From Flaccisagitta enflata (taxonomy: Eukaryota > Chaetognatha > Sagittoidea > Aphragmophora): a stretch of 64,000 nucleotides of DNA. The stretch is taken from NCBI GenBank assembly GCA_965153355.1, contig OZ231128.1:22196001-22260000 (forward strand), written 5' to 3'. The translations under genes and the position numbers were made by a program. Under the pieces are notes generated by a model. The model saw nothing but the letters and a program-made list of their open reading frames with translations, had not been told where the DNA came from and ran no database searches. Shown here piece by piece: positions 1 to 11,542 of this stretch (positions within the stretch are counted from its first letter, which is position 1; every line of letters begins with the position of its first letter).

Positions 1-2030
1 GAGGTACAGACAGACAATGAGGGCGTAGAGACAGACAAATAGCAAAGGAGACGAACAAAAGAACGGAACTGTTCATTGTCAAATGACTGGATGTATTTTC
101 AATTCAGAACCAGCCAGTCGCTGTGATGTAATGAACAGTTGAAACAGTCAGATGGACTTGATTCCAACGGACAGCCAAGACGAAAGAGAATCAACCGGTC
201 AAGTGCAAAAGACAAAAAGAGACGAATAAACAGACAAGACAAGACGCCAACCAAATTGGAGAAGGGCCAGACAAATTAAAGCGGACGTGAACCATGAACG
301 CAAAATAGTGTACCATTCTCTCTATATTCTTTGGGTTACCAACGGGGCCGAAGAAGCGCGAATATTGTTACGTATCACTTTATTACTCCAAATATGAACA
401 GACGATGTCCATCCCCGTTACAAGGAAAGACCTTCGTCTCCCTTGCAATACTTAGCACGTGACAAGGAAGAATCGAGAAACGGGAGTGCAAGAAAAAAAA
501 AACAAACAAAACAAACAAAAGCAGCAAAACAAAACCGGGATAAGTAGAAAAAAAAAAACAGACAAAACCGACAAGACTGACACGTGTCGACGAATGCGTG
601 GGATTAGTCCATAGTGGATATACCACGCGCTGGTCATTTGTCAGATAAACCCGGGGGGGGGACAGGGACAGTCTAAGCTGGAAGGGTCGGACAGCCAGAA
701 AACTGCCACATACAGGCCGACCAAAAAAAAAGTCGAAGAATGACACGGACAGCCGCCGATGCAATGGTCGAAGACAGAAGAAAGAGCGCACAAGGGAAAG
801 AGGAAAGAGAAAAAGAGGAGAGAACGTAAGACAGACAAAACAGAATAAGGACAAACTGACAGCCAAACAGACCCGCACTCGCAATGTCCGCGAGCCATAA
901 GTAAACGCGCCGCGGCCTTTAAAATCCACCAACACCAACTCTGCACTTCACCATCAATCGAGCCCTCCTGTTCAATTGGCTCCCATTAACAGCAAGTAAA
1001 ATTCGCGCGTTTTGGGTTTCGGATGGCAGGGGCCAGGGTGTCATTGAAACACACCGTCAATACGACCAGGCGTCAATTTCCCGAGCTGGAATTCCGAACC
1101 TTCGCTCAGTTGTCCCAGCGCACAGGATTTCCCCTTACTTAACACCTCAAACTCTGAACCTTCGCCCCGAGTTCGGTGTGCTATTTGGGGTTCGAGCCTA
1201 TTTTGAAAAAGTAACAAGGACCAATATCGAGCCACTTACACCAATCCCCCCGCCACCGCCGCGTCGTCAATAATGAACAGGAAAGGTGCAGAAGTGCCCG
1301 TACATTGGCCGACGCCGGAATAAGCCACGTCAAGACCAAAGACCCAAGACGAAACGGGCCAAATGCGGGAGGAAGCCGATCGACAAGGCAAACGGACAGA
1401 CCGATCGATACAGACAAATCAAAGCGCCACCCCCGGCAGAGCCGCCAAGGTGTAAAAAAAAAAAAAGGCTGGAGGAGAGGACCGAGAGGAGAAATAGGGA
1501 GGAAAGAGCGAAAGAAAGAGAAAAGAGAAAAGAAAGAAAAGAGAATAGAAAACAAAAGTGAAGAGAAAGGAAAAGAGAGAATAGATAGGAAAAAAAAAAG
1601 AGAGAAAAGAGAGAAGGAAAAGCAAGAAAGAGGGGAAGAAGAAAAAGAAAAGGAAAAGAGAAAAGAAAGAAAAGATCGAGAAAGAGGAGATAATGGAAAG
1701 AGAAAGATGCCCAAGGCCGAAACTTAGCACCAACGGCAGAAAAAAAACGGACCAAGAGACAAACAGACAAACAGACACAGACAAAGAGACGAAAAAAGAA
1801 GGGCAGACATGTGACAGCAGAAGGGACAGATGGTCCAAACAAAGGGACAGACGTGCAGACAAAACAAGGGAGGGGGGAACAGATGTAAGAAACAAACAGG
1901 CAGACAAAACGACATGACAGACAAAGTGACAGACACAGAGGGACAGTGAAGATTCCCAAATTACAACGACGTCTCCCTACCTTACTTCTCCGCTCATTCA
2001 CCCCATCGTCGAAAAACACGATCATCCCGT
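1..2030. repeat. Purine-rich degenerate ACAGACAAA-type low-complexity region
   Basis: Irregular short runs of ACAGACAAA, GGGACAGA and AAAGAGAA dominate (clearest at 1-300, 770-880, 1340-1430, 1490-1700 and 1740-1940). Long frames on either strand are compositional. No gene is supported. Confidence 0.7.
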
Positions 2031-2693
2031 TATCTCTTTGTTATGACGGACTTTTTTCTTTCTTTTTTTTTTCTCTTTTTTTTCTTTCCATTTTTCAGGC
2101 TGCGCACTCGAGTCGGAAAAAACTGAGGATTTTTACTCTATTTTTTTTTCTTTTCCTCTCTGCAGGACCAACACAATTCAGACTTTAATCAGGAGTAAAG
2201 CAATTGTTGAAATTACCATTAGGGTTGCAACAAGCTGCCGCCGCCGCTCATGGACATGAAAAAGTGATGAAAAATTGAGAGTTGATCCGTCCAGCGGTAG
2301 GGTGAGATAAAAGACGCTAAATCATAAGTACCAAAAACTAACGCGAATAGAGAGTCCAAGAGGAGAGACTTCCTGAATGAGGGGAAGGGACGGACGGACA
2401 CACAAAATATCTCTTTTGACTTACGCCACTAAAGAGATGGTAGCGAACAACCAATGAGTCAAGACAGAGGACATGTGGAGTCTAAGTCTTATAACTTAGC
2501 ATCTCCGCCTAAATCATGATCAAGCAATGAGATGGGCCTGTAACTGAGCCCAACAAAACAAGTCCAAAGGAGCACCGCTTCCTCCATTGGGCCCAAGCCC
2601 ATGCAGAGCTTATGGAGGGGGGTGTGAGGTAGGAGCTCAGATAACTGTAAGTCCTACTCACAGTCCAAGGGGAATCTATTACCGGGTCCACCT
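2031..2693. other. No gene or clear repeat seen
   Basis: Apart from T-rich stretches at 2050-2155 the sequence looks unique. No frame resembles a known protein. Confidence 0.5.
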
Positions 2694-2795
2694 GGTGCTA
2701 GCCTTGCGCATGGCCGCGTAGCAGGCACTTGTTTCCGGCCTAAGTCTACTGACCTGTGCTTACTTGGGTGCTAGCCTTGCGCATGGCCGCGTAGC
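2694..2795. repeat. Two identical 29-bp GC-rich direct repeats
   Basis: GGTGCTAGCCTTGCGCATGG plus CCGCGTAGC occurs at 2694-2722 and again at 2767-2795 without a mismatch, separated by 44 bp of unrelated sequence. The GC content stands out locally. Confidence 0.85.
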
Positions 2796-3620
2796 CGTTC
2801 AGCCTCCAATTTAATGGGTCGGTCGCCTAAGGGGGGTGTCTTCCAAAGAACAGGTGCCAGGCTAGCATTGAGCCATGAGAGAGAGAGAAACATAGAAAGA
2901 ATCAGAGGATCCGGGAATAAAATGGCATCTCAGAGCCAAATCCCATGATCTAAACCATAGTTCTAACATCTTTCTAGAGAGGTTTGGCAGGCGGATGGGG
3001 TAAAAGCTTAGGGTAACAAAGGGGGGAAGCTGATTGCTTCCCGGCCAATGCACCAATATAATGCGGGGAAAAGAGGGGGTCAGTGGAGAATGCCCAAAAG
3101 GGAACCAAAAGAGAAAGTCGCCTGCCAGTAAGACCCTGCCCTGCCTAAAGAAGGAAGACCTGAGAAGGGCCCGCGGGTATAAGTGTCCTGCCAAACCTCA
3201 GTCTAGGCAAAAGGGAAATATATCAAGACCTAGAATCCTCATGAAATGAGCTGACTTAAGCAGAGCAAAGGCAGCTCGCTGTCATGACTGCTAAAGGGGA
3301 AGGGGAAAGACTCAAGGGATGCCCTAAATGCTCTGGGACATGGCTATTCCAGCCACAGGTCCCTATGAATGAGCAGAAGAAGTGAGAGGTGTGTCCTAAG
3401 AAATGGGTGGGGAAGCCTCTGCCAGATGCTAGACCAGAGATGCAAAAGTCAGGAAGGAAGAGCAGAGCAAAAGGGGAAGATGAGGCAAGTAGCAGAGGAG
3501 AGAGAGAGCAACAGCCAATCAGGAGGAAGGAGAAGCTGAGGAGGCAAGGTAGTGATAGCCAGAGCCAGAGAGCAGAAGGACCCGTAGCAGTGAGCTAGCT
3601 AGAGGCAGAGGTCCCCGTAC
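2796..3620. other. No gene seen; purine-rich sequence
   Basis: Mixed AAAGGGGAAG-type sequence without recognisable coding similarity or terminal repeats. Confidence 0.45.
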
Positions 3621-3623
3621 TAC

Positions 3624-3663
<40 letters not shown>

Positions 3664-3678
3664 AAACAACAACAATAT

Positions 3679-3710
<32 letters not shown>

Positions 3711-3810
3711 AGAAGAAGAAGAAGAAGGAAGAAAAGAAGAAAAAAAAGAAAGAGAAGAAGAAGAAGACAAAAAAAGAGAAAAAAAGAGGAAGGAGAAGAA
3801 GAAGAAGTTT
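3624..3810. repeat. (CAA)n followed by (GAA)n microsatellites
   Basis: CAA repeats to about 3675 are followed by GAA/GAAA repeats to about 3808. The minus-strand frame here is serine/cysteine low complexity only. Confidence 0.95.
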
Positions 3811-3846
3811 AATACCCCTTAAGGTGCAACTTTGAAATGCGTTTTT

Positions 3847-5240
3847 AGATGCGTCCTCGCATCTCTATAATAGGCTGTGTCCGTTGGTCGGTTGGTCTGT
3901 CTGTTGGTTGGTAACGCATTCATCAAAAACATCAAAATCGAGCATTTTTTTAACAGAAGAGTGGTTCTGACCCAGTAAAAGAAGCATACAACTAGTAATT
4001 CATTCATTAAATCATTAATTCATTCACAAATGACATTCATTCATGAAAAACATTCATTCATGAAAAAACATTCATTCATAAAAAACATTCATTCATAAAA
4101 AACATTCATTCATAAAAAACATTCATTCACCCAAGGGCTTCATTAGAACGCCTTTCCAGGGAATGATCAATATCATGCCTTATAGTGAAGCCACCTTATT
4201 CTCAATATAGATACAACTACAAAATCTCACATGGGACACGGGATTTTAAGCCTCATAGACGAGCATACCCGTTTAGCGGGTCAGTTTTAGCGATGCTCCA
4301 CGGCCATCAAGGCAGAGGTTCAAAGCAACAAAGAGAAGCTAAATTCGTCAATTACCATGGATTCACTAAGCCAAGAGTTAGATGACATACCTCATTTTCT
4401 CTATTGCCTTCAGTTCAATCTTATTCCAAAAAGTTTTTGCTTATTGAGCAGTTGCGTTGCCCATTTGTGTTTGCTGTGAGAATTCCTTTTTTTTCTTCTG
4501 ATAAGGTCTAGCTGAAAAGAATTATGTATTTTTTCCCCTTGCTCACGATGCAAGTGTTTCCAGATTTGGAGTTTGCTTTGCAGTTCATTGATTATTGCAT
4601 GTTCCTGCATACTTCGGCCAAGCAAAAGAAAGTGAAAAAAAAAAAAAGCTTGGGGGTCATTTAGATGTTCCTTGAGTTATCGTTTCTTTTTTATGGTGCT
4701 CATTGAACCTGTGTTCGCATTGTGTGGAATCTAAATCGACTCGCCGTGAGCCAGTTGTATGCAGGCCTCGACCGTTCTGAAATAAAAATTGTCCTTTTCT
4801 CTTTAATACTAAAGTTTTAAATCAAAGTTAGGGATATCCCTCCCCTCTTTTTTTTCTTTTGTATAAATGTACAAATTTCTTTTACCAGTCTTAAGTGATT
4901 ACTTGTAAAGTCTGACCCTTACTCGTTCTTTCTCCGCCTCTGCAATTTCTTGCCCCCTCTGTGTGATTAAAAAAAAAAAAGTTGTGGCACCGGGTTCCGG
5001 TCATATTAATTTCTTGCCCCATTTTAGCTTTGTTTTTCACTTAAGATTAGTGTTTGCTTTTTGTTTGTTTTTTGTTTTGAGTGGATTTGCCGTGAAGTCT
5101 CTAATCATTTTATTGATTTTGATGGCCTTTCTATAAACTTTCAATAGTTTCCTTAGGCTAAATAAATCTAATCTAATCTAATCTAATCATAAAAAATGTT
5201 CATTCAAAGAGGACGCATTGTTGGCCTACTTGGCCTTGTT
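3847..5240. mobile_element. HINE-like element, GATGCG class, split by a retroelement
   Basis: The hairpin end is at left (TTTTT then AGATGCGTCCTCGCATCTCT) and is followed by GTCCGTTGGTCGG-type sequence. The other end is GGACGCATTGTTGGCC ... GGCCTTGTT at right. The GATGCGTCC motif of the hairpin is matched by GGACGCAT about 20 bp inside the right end. The core holds CATTCATAAAAAA repeats and is interrupted at 4130-5188. It is a close relative of 5331-5586. Confidence 0.75.
4130..5188 (+). mobile_element. Probable non-LTR retroelement copy with (TAATC)n tail
   Basis: About 1.06 kb of unrelated sequence interrupts the element at 3847-5240 within its CATTCATAAAAAA repeats. It ends in AAATAAATCTAATCTAATC, a short-repeat 3' tail typical of several LINE clades. 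ATAAAAAACATTCATTCA-like sequence on both sides could be the target duplication, although the target is itself repetitive. No reverse transcriptase frame remains, so it may be 5'-truncated or a SINE. Confidence 0.5.
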
Positions 5241-5330
5241 ACCTTAATCTGGATTTTGATTTCTAAAAGCTCGAAATATGTACATTGAAATCAAGCTTTA
5301 TATCCATGAGCATTTGATAATGATCTTTTT

Positions 5331-5586
5331 AGATGCGTCCTCGCATCTCTATAATAGGCTGTGTCCGTTGGTCTGTTGGTCGGTAACGCATTCATTAAAA
5401 ACATCAAAATCAAGCATTTTTTCAACAGAAAAGTGGTTCTGACCCAGTAATATAGAAGCATACATCTATTAATTCATTCATTAAATCATAAATTCATTCA
5501 CAAATGACATTCATTCATAAAAAAACATTTATTCATAAAAAACATTCATTCAAAGAGGACGCATCGTTGGCCTACTTGGCCTTGTT
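5331..5586. mobile_element. Compact intact HINE-like element, GATGCG class
   Basis: 256 bp: TTTTT then AGATGCGTCCTCGCATCTCT at left, a core of CATTCATAAAAAA repeats, then AGAGGACGCATCGTTGGCC and CTTGGCCTTGTT at right. It is the uninterrupted counterpart of 3847-5240. Confidence 0.8.
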
Positions 5587-5814
5587 ATGTTTCATTTCCC
5601 GATTTCTTTCAAATTTGCACGTCCTTCCAAAACGCAGGTAACTTGATAAATGCATTTTGTCTCTTTTGAGTTTAACCCATCACACATCTCTGGATTCCCC
5701 CAAAGAGAATCGAAATATCCATTTTTTCTGACTGGGTCATTTGTCCTCAGGAACATGTGGACTACTAAAAAAAAAACAAAAAACAAAAAAAGTCCTCTAA
5801 AAGTTTTTCATTTA

Positions 5815-7365
5815 TATCACTTTTTAGGCAAAAAAAGGTCATTTTAAGCACTTTTTTGGCGTAAAATTGTTCATACAGCTTTGAAAATCCCAAAAAATAC
5901 CGGAAATAGGTGGCAATAGCTAGTATACATATGTTTTTACCATTAGCAGAAAGTTTTTTGAGATATCTTGAAGATAAGAGCATAAAAAAAGCCAACAGGT
6001 CGCCCAAGGGCAATATGTGGTCAGCGATACCCGTTGCTCTGCTTTGAGTGATTGTGAATTGGAGTGAGGGGAAGCAGGGCAGCGGCCTCAAAGGGGACGA
6101 AGTCCTGTAGAACACAGGGGGGATTTCGTTCGTCCTACCTGAAGAAGTGGATGAGATGCTATAGAGGGCTGACTGAAGGCATTCAAGAGCCTAAACTGAG
6201 GTCTAAGAAGGCTGATATAAAGCCTCAGAATGCGGATTGGAAACTTGAGAGGGCTAACTTGAGGCTTGAGAGAGCTGGATTAAGGCATGAAAGGCCAGAG
6301 GACTGATTTGAAGCCTGGGAGCAATAAATAGAGGTTTAGATGGCTGATTTGAGGCCCTAGAGGCCTAATTTGAGGCCTGAGAAGCCAGATATGAGGCCTG
6401 AGAGGCCAGATTTGTGGCCTGAGAAGCCAGATTTGTGGCCTGAGAAGCCAGATTTGTGGCCTGAAAGGCCAGATTTGTGGCCTAAGAGGCCAGATTTGTG
6501 GCCTGAGAGACCAGATTTAAGGCCTGAGAGGCCAGATTTGAGGCCTGGGAGGCTGGATTTGCGGCCTGAGAGGCCAGATTTGAGGCAAGAGGGGTCTGAT
6601 GAAGGGGGGGACTAATGGACGATTGAACGGACGAACGGATGAACGAAAGTCCCCCTGTGTTCTACAGGACTTTGTCCCCTTCAGGGCCGCTGCCCAAAAA
6701 ACGGCAAAATATCGTCTTTTTCAGTATTTTTGTCCTAATTTGTTCATGCAGCATAACAACTCTTGGAAAATCATAGAAATATGTTTCAATAGCTAGAATA
6801 TACATGTTATTACCCTTAGCAAAATCTTTGAACGTGCAAAAACAATTTCTTGCTTAAAAATATCAATATTTTGTGTTTTTAAACTATTCTTAAGATATAA
6901 ACCTTAAAGAATCCTGAAAATGTTGTTGTTCAGAGTGTAAGAATTCATATTCATACAAATACTACACATTAACAAGATTTTTCAGAATATATGATACTTA
7001 AAATACTTAAAAAAACTAATATTTTGCTGTTTTTAAGAAATTTTTAAACTTTAAATTGAAAAATATTGAAGATAACTGGTTGTTCAGGTTAAAAATAGTT
7101 AAACTCAAGACTACTACTATACATTTTAGGGTTTTCCAGGAGTTATTATGCTGCATGAATGGATAAGGACTTAAAATTACTAAAAAAAACGAGATTTTAC
7201 CGTTTTTTTGGTCTTTTTTATGCTCTTATCTTTAGGATATCCCAAAAAACTTTTTGTCAAGGGTAAAAACATGTATGCTTTAGCTATTGCCAAACATTTC
7301 TAAGATTTTTTAAGAGTTCTTATGCCGCATGAATGAATTAGGACTTAAAAATACTGAATAGTCGT
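5815..7365. repeat. Cluster of ~110-bp modules in direct and inverted order
   Basis: A module with GTTCATACAGC/GTTCATGCAGC, AATAGCTAGTATACAT and TTACCMTTAGC appears near 5850-5960 and 6700-6830 in one orientation. It appears near 7090-7180 and 7210-7360 in the other. The modules bracket the foldback element at 6018-6695. Confidence 0.6.
6018..6695. mobile_element. Foldback element 1 (GGTCAGCGRTACC family) with 21-bp minisatellite core
   Basis: Outer motif TGGTCAGCGATACCCGTTG at left. The inner arms GCAGGGCAGCGGCCTC ... GTCCTGTAGAACACAGGGGG are mirrored by CCCCCTGTGTTCTACAGGAC ... GGGCCGCTGCCC at 6650-6695. The core at about 6190-6600 repeats GGCCAGATTTGTGGCCTGAGA (21 bp). The PDLWPERPDL-type frame here is the minisatellite read in one of its frames. 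Confidence 0.75.
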
Positions 7366-7369
7366 ATAA

Positions 7370-8076
7370 GCGTTAGATGGTCAGCGGTACCCGTTGCCCC
7401 TTTCTGAGTATATGTAGATGTGTGATGGTGAGAGGGGCAGCGGCCCCGAAGGGGCCGATGACCTATGCTTTGTAATTTTTCATGATCTAGGGTTGAAAGC
7501 GAGCATCAATAATGGGATTGTAGCCTTGAGGTTGGGATTAGGGATTTGAGCCTGGAGGGTGGGATTTGAGCCTCGAGGTCGGGATGTGAGTCTTTGGTCT
7601 TTGGCTGGGATTTGAGCCTCAAGGCTGAGATTTGAGCCTCAAAGCTGGGATTTCAGCCTTGAAGCTAGGATTTGAGCCTTGAGGCTGAGATTTGAGCATC
7701 AAGTTTAGGATTTGAGCCTCAGGGCTGGGATGTGAGTCTCGAAGCTGGGATTTGAGCTTCTAGGCTAGGATTTGAGCCTCAAGGTTGTGATGTGAGCCTC
7801 GAGGTTGGGATTTGAGCCTTGAGGTTGGGATTTGAGCCTTGAGGTTGGGATTAGAGCCTCAAGGCTAGGATTTGGGCCTTGAGCCTAGGATTTGGGCCTT
7901 GAGGCTAGAATTTGGGCCTTGAGGCTAGAATTTGGGCCGATAGATTAGGATGTGAGCCTCAAGGCTAGAATACGAGCTTGAAAGGGGGTGGACGGAGAAG
8001 AAGGAGGAGAAGAAGGAGGAGAAATTTCTCCTGTGTAAAAGCATAGGTCATCGGCCCCTTCGGGGCCGCTGCCCAA
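7370..8076. mobile_element. Foldback element 2 with GGGATTTGAGCCTC minisatellite core
   Basis: Starts TTAGATGGTCAGCGGTACCC, then GGCAGCGGCCCCGAAGGGGC plus CGATGACCTATGC. The right inner arm GCATAGGTCATCGGCCCC ends at CGCTGCCC. The core (7500-7990) is ~21-bp GGGATTTGAGCCTCGAGGCT-type repeats, followed by GGAGGAGAAGAAGG. Confidence 0.75.
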
Positions 8077-8163
8077 AAAAGGGATATTTTGCCGTTTTGG
8101 CTTTTCTATGGGCTTATCTTCAAGATATCCAAAAAAAATTTTTGTCAAGGATAAAAACATGTA

Positions 8164-8928
8164 CCCTGCTTTCAATATCGAGTGTTACCAGCAAAACCTT
8201 TATTGCGTCTAAAGTATATATTTTTAGAAATTCAGCTAGAATTTGCCTAAAAGCATGTAACCTACCATTTGTTCATGCAAAATTTCAAAGGACTGGCTCA
8301 AACCGTTTGGCTTCCACATGATTTTGAATGAAAATGAGATAAACCCCATTAGAGGATTTTTAAAAAAAATTGATTAACTGACACTGTGACATTGAATCAT
8401 TGTCATTTTGTAACGAATCAAGCAAAAATGGCCAGATTTGTCTTGAAAGAAGGATATTAGTCTCAATTTGTGTATCTCTGTAGAAAAAGACCAAATATTT
8501 GAAATCTATGTGGAAAATCTGGGTTTTCCTTTGAATTTTTGAAGTTTGAGCAGGTTTCAAATAACAACAACTTTATTTCAGCACCAAAATTCTTAAAGAA
8601 TGGTGAAAAGCTAAAATGGTACAAATTAAGTGTCAATTTTTGACTATACATGACTTATTTGGTCATTCAAGCTCATGATGCGCAAAGTTTATAAGGGTTC
8701 ATACATATAGAATCGCTAAAAAATGTGGTTTTTTTTGCAAATTTTGCTCAAATTTTATCAAATTTCAAAAACATGTGGACGATAAACCGCTAGACCCAGC
8801 ATGTTGAAATTTTGCATGAAATAATGGTAAGTAATGTGCTTTCAGACAAAACCAACCAGATTTTCTAAAAATAAATACTTTTGACGCAATAAAGGTTTTG
8901 CTGGTAACACTCGATATTGAAAGCAGGG
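8164..8928. mobile_element. Palindromic TA-flanked MITE (CCCTGC ends)
   Basis: TA at 8162 and 8929 flanks CCCTGCTTTCAATATCGAGT ... ACTCGATATTGAAAGCAGGG. The perfect terminal part is about 60 bp and decayed arms extend inward for ~190 bp (for example ACATGTGGACGATAAACCG against CGTTTGGCTTCCACATG). There is no transposase frame. TA target and ends are consistent with a Tc1/mariner-type non-autonomous element (inference). Confidence 0.75.
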
Positions 8929-9004
8929 TATGTTCTATAAGTTATATCTTTTAAAATGTTTAAAAAATGGGCCCTAAAACAAAAATATCAAATAACTAAC
9001 TAGG

Positions 9005-9305
9005 GATGTAAGGTTTGAAGACAGGCCTGTATATTGTAATCAAAGGGTTTGGAGATGGGGGAAAAAATGTGAGGGGAAAAAAGAGAAAAAAAGAAAATTT
9101 TGGGGGAAAATAAAACTTTTGGCAGTACCAAATCATAAAAACTGATTAGTAAAACACAATTTAACACTATTTAAACCTTAAAAACACTGTTTTATTGTCA
9201 TATAGTGAGGAAAATCATAGATTTTATAACGCAACGCGACACATTGCGGGAAGGAAATCAAAGGCAGGGGGGGAAATTAATCAAAGATCATAGAACTATA
9301 TACAT
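9005..9305. repeat. Dispersed repeat, copy 1 (partner near 54150)
   Basis: AATCAAAGGGTTTGGAGATG, a GGGGAAAA/GAAAAAAAGAAAATTT stretch, then ACCAAATCATAAAA and AAAACACAATTT, matching 54155-54370 in order and orientation. Flanked by GGGATGTA and ACATCCCTG. Confidence 0.7.
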
Positions 9306-9384
9306 CCCTGTTTGAAGACAAGACGTACAACCGCAAAAAATCAGGGAATAATGCTAGAATCGATATTTCAAGAGAGATGTTTGT

Positions 9385-9580
9385 AGTTGTGGACACTCAA
9401 CTCTATAAGATGCTTTGTCTGGCCATCCATCAGTCTATCAGTCTGTCGTAATGATTGAGTCAAAAAGTGGAAAAACAATTGTTCTAGATGCTTCTTGTGT
9501 CATTTTGTCTATGGGGGAATGTGTGGATGGTGATTGGACGCCCCTGCCCACCCTTCCACAACAAGATAGCAACTCCATGA
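9385..9580. mobile_element. Decayed HINE-like element, GTTGTGG hairpin end
   Basis: TAGTTGTGGACACTCAACTC then TATAAGATGCTTTGTC at left matches the hairpin-end consensus. GCCCCTGCCCACCCTTCCAC near 9545 matches the pre-terminal part of the opposite end. The final GGCCTTGTT is missing. Confidence 0.5.
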
Positions 9581-9922
9581 CACTTGCTAATACTACAGGG
9601 GCCTCGCGGGAACGGTAGCCTAGGGCCTCGAACATGGTTGATCGGGCCCAGCCTAGGGGTACTATAGCTCAAATATCAGGTTAATGAACTATTTAAAAAT
9701 GTGCTATACTTGGTTTGATTTTAGATATTGCATTATCACAAACAGTGTGTGTGACAGGTGTTATTTTAAGTGTTTTTATTTCCTAAAGCTGAAAAACCTT
9801 TGAATATTAAGTATTGCTGTCCCAATGATAGTTGTGCAGGCGTTAAGAATGCAAAATTCTTCTTCCTCTTCTTCTCCTTATGTGCTGCACAATTGGTTAC
9901 TGCAGTCCATCTCCCTCCTTTT

Positions 9923-11096
9923 TGGGCAGCGGCCCCAAAGGGCCAATGTCCTGTAGGACACAGGGGGTAATTTTCAGACGTCCATCCGTCCGTCTGTCCA
10001 TCCGTCCGTCCGTCCGTCCGTCCGTCCGTCCGTCCGTCCGTCCGTCCGTCCATCCGTCCGTCCGTCCGTCCGTCCCCCCCCCCGTCAGTCATCAAGGCCT
10101 AAAATCCTCAATTTCAGGCCTGATTTAGGCCCTCTAAGCCCTCAAATCAGCCCCCCAGGCTTCAAATCAGCCCTCCAGACCTCAAATCAGCTCTCCAGGC
10201 CTCAAATCAGCTCTCAAGGCCTCAATTCAGCTCTCCAGGCCTCAAATCAGCATTCCAGGCCTCAAATCAGGCCTCCATGCCTCCAATCTGCCCCTAATGC
10301 CTCAAGCCTACCCCCGGATCTCATATCTAATCTTCAGGACTAAAATCTTCCCCTAAACCTCAAATCCCTCTTAGGCCTGATATATTCCCCCTCAGGACGT
10401 CTGGAAATTACCCCCTGTGTCCTACAGGACATCGGCCCTCACAATATAGTTTGAGGGAAAATAACTGGACCCGTTTTTGGTTGTTGGACCCATTTTTTTT
10501 ATCTTATTTTCATTGACTGGACCCATTTTTATTAGTCAGAGGACCCGTTTTTTAGAGACTTAGAAAATAAAAAACGGGTCCAATGACTGACAAAAACAGG
10601 TCCGTTCACCAAAAACAGGCCTGCAATCAATAGGTTATAATAGGAATATGCGGTAAAGCCATTTTTTAAGAAGCAATTTTCCTCATCACTGTATTGGTTT
10701 CACTATGCAGTGGCGAGTTATTCTCATGTATGATATTGAACAGAGCTCCTTTTTTTTCCACCAAAAGGACCCGTTTTGATTATAATAAAAAGGTGAATGA
10801 ACCTGTTTTTTTTAGTCAGTGGACCTATTTTTCATGGACCCGTTTTTTGCACTTATGGGACCCGTTTTTCACGCTCATAGGACCCATCAAGTAAACCCAT
10901 TTTTGACAGTCAGGGGACCCGTTTTTATGGGTCCCTAATGTAAAAACAGGCCCTAAAACCAAAAAATGGGACCCGTTTTTATCTATTGAGAAAACAAGTT
11001 TAAACTAGGTTGTGGCCCTTTGGGGCCGCTGCCCTGCTCTCACTCCACTACCTCACTTGATTACTCCAAGCAGGGCATCGGGTACCGCTGACCATG
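9923..11096. mobile_element. Foldback element 3 with two cores
   Basis: Inner arms GGCAGCGGCCCCAAAGGGCC and GTCCTGTAGGACACAGGGGG (9923-9966) are mirrored by CCCCCTGTGTCCTACAGGAC and ATCGGCCCT (10408-10440). A (GTCC)n tract is at 9980-10082 and CCTCAAATCAGC-type ~21-25-bp repeats at 10110-10400. A second core of GGACCCGTTTTT repeats (10460-10980) follows, then the outer end GGGCCGCTGCCCTGC ... GGTACCGCTGACC at 11025-11092. Confidence 0.7.
10460..10985. repeat. Interspersed GGACCCGTTTTT repeats
   Basis: More than a dozen copies of GGACCCGTTTTT or GGACCCATTTTT, on both strands, at irregular 15-50-bp spacing. No open frame spans them. Confidence 0.8.
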
Positions 11097-11130
11097 TGCA
11101 ATCCTTGGATGACTAGTTACCTCTTTTTTG

Positions 11131-11360
11131 CGACTGACGGAGGTTGTATGAGCCTTGATCTCATCCCATCCTTCCATCTAGTTTCCCTCCTTTCCATTGT
11201 TCCTTTTATTGTAAATACTGACGACCAAGCAGGGAGTTGTACAGGCCGTTAGTTCATCCCATTTTAAGCTCTCCCCCTTCTTGCTGTTCCGTTTTTTTAC
11301 GCAGGAGTTGTACGAGCTATCAGTAAGATGATTTTATCCCATTCTCAAACCCCCCCCCCC
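11131..11360 (+). repeat. Detached left part of the exon-edge array
   Basis: Three decayed units start near 11143, 11234 and 11305 (for example CAGGGAGTTGTACAGGCCG and GCAGGAGTTGTACGAGC), ending in GATTTTATCCCATTCTC and a C run. They match the units beside the RhoGAP exon 15 kb away. The array seems to have been split in its C run by the segment 11363-25871. Confidence 0.7.
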
Positions 11361-11542
11361 TCGGGTGTGTCAATATGCAAAATTTTTTCTGATCTTCTCA
11401 TAACACTAACTCAGTATGGGGACATGATATTTAAGACCCTCACCGGTTTCCTTTTTCCTCATTTCATTCATCTTCCGTTTTTGTTTCGCGGAAAACATTT
11501 CCAAACGTTATGCAAATTAGGATAAGAGACAACATTTCTTCT

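Noticed and set aside
1-2030. Overlapping frames of 60-231 codons
   Set aside because: Purine-rich low-complexity DNA; Phe/Ser/Leu or Lys/Arg/Glu composition only.
3847-5586. Canonical Helitron (5'-TC, 3'-CTRR, A-T insertion)
   Set aside because: No TC start, the hairpin is directly terminal, and insertion is T-T; a Helentron-like plan fits better.
6370-6615. PDLWPERPDL repeat protein
   Set aside because: It is the 21-bp minisatellite core of a foldback element; equivalent cores in other copies are not open in the same way.
11328-11525. 65-codon frame similar to a frame at 25708-25893
   Set aside because: The similarity comes from the two inverted-repeat ends of the 11363-25871 segment, not from a conserved protein.
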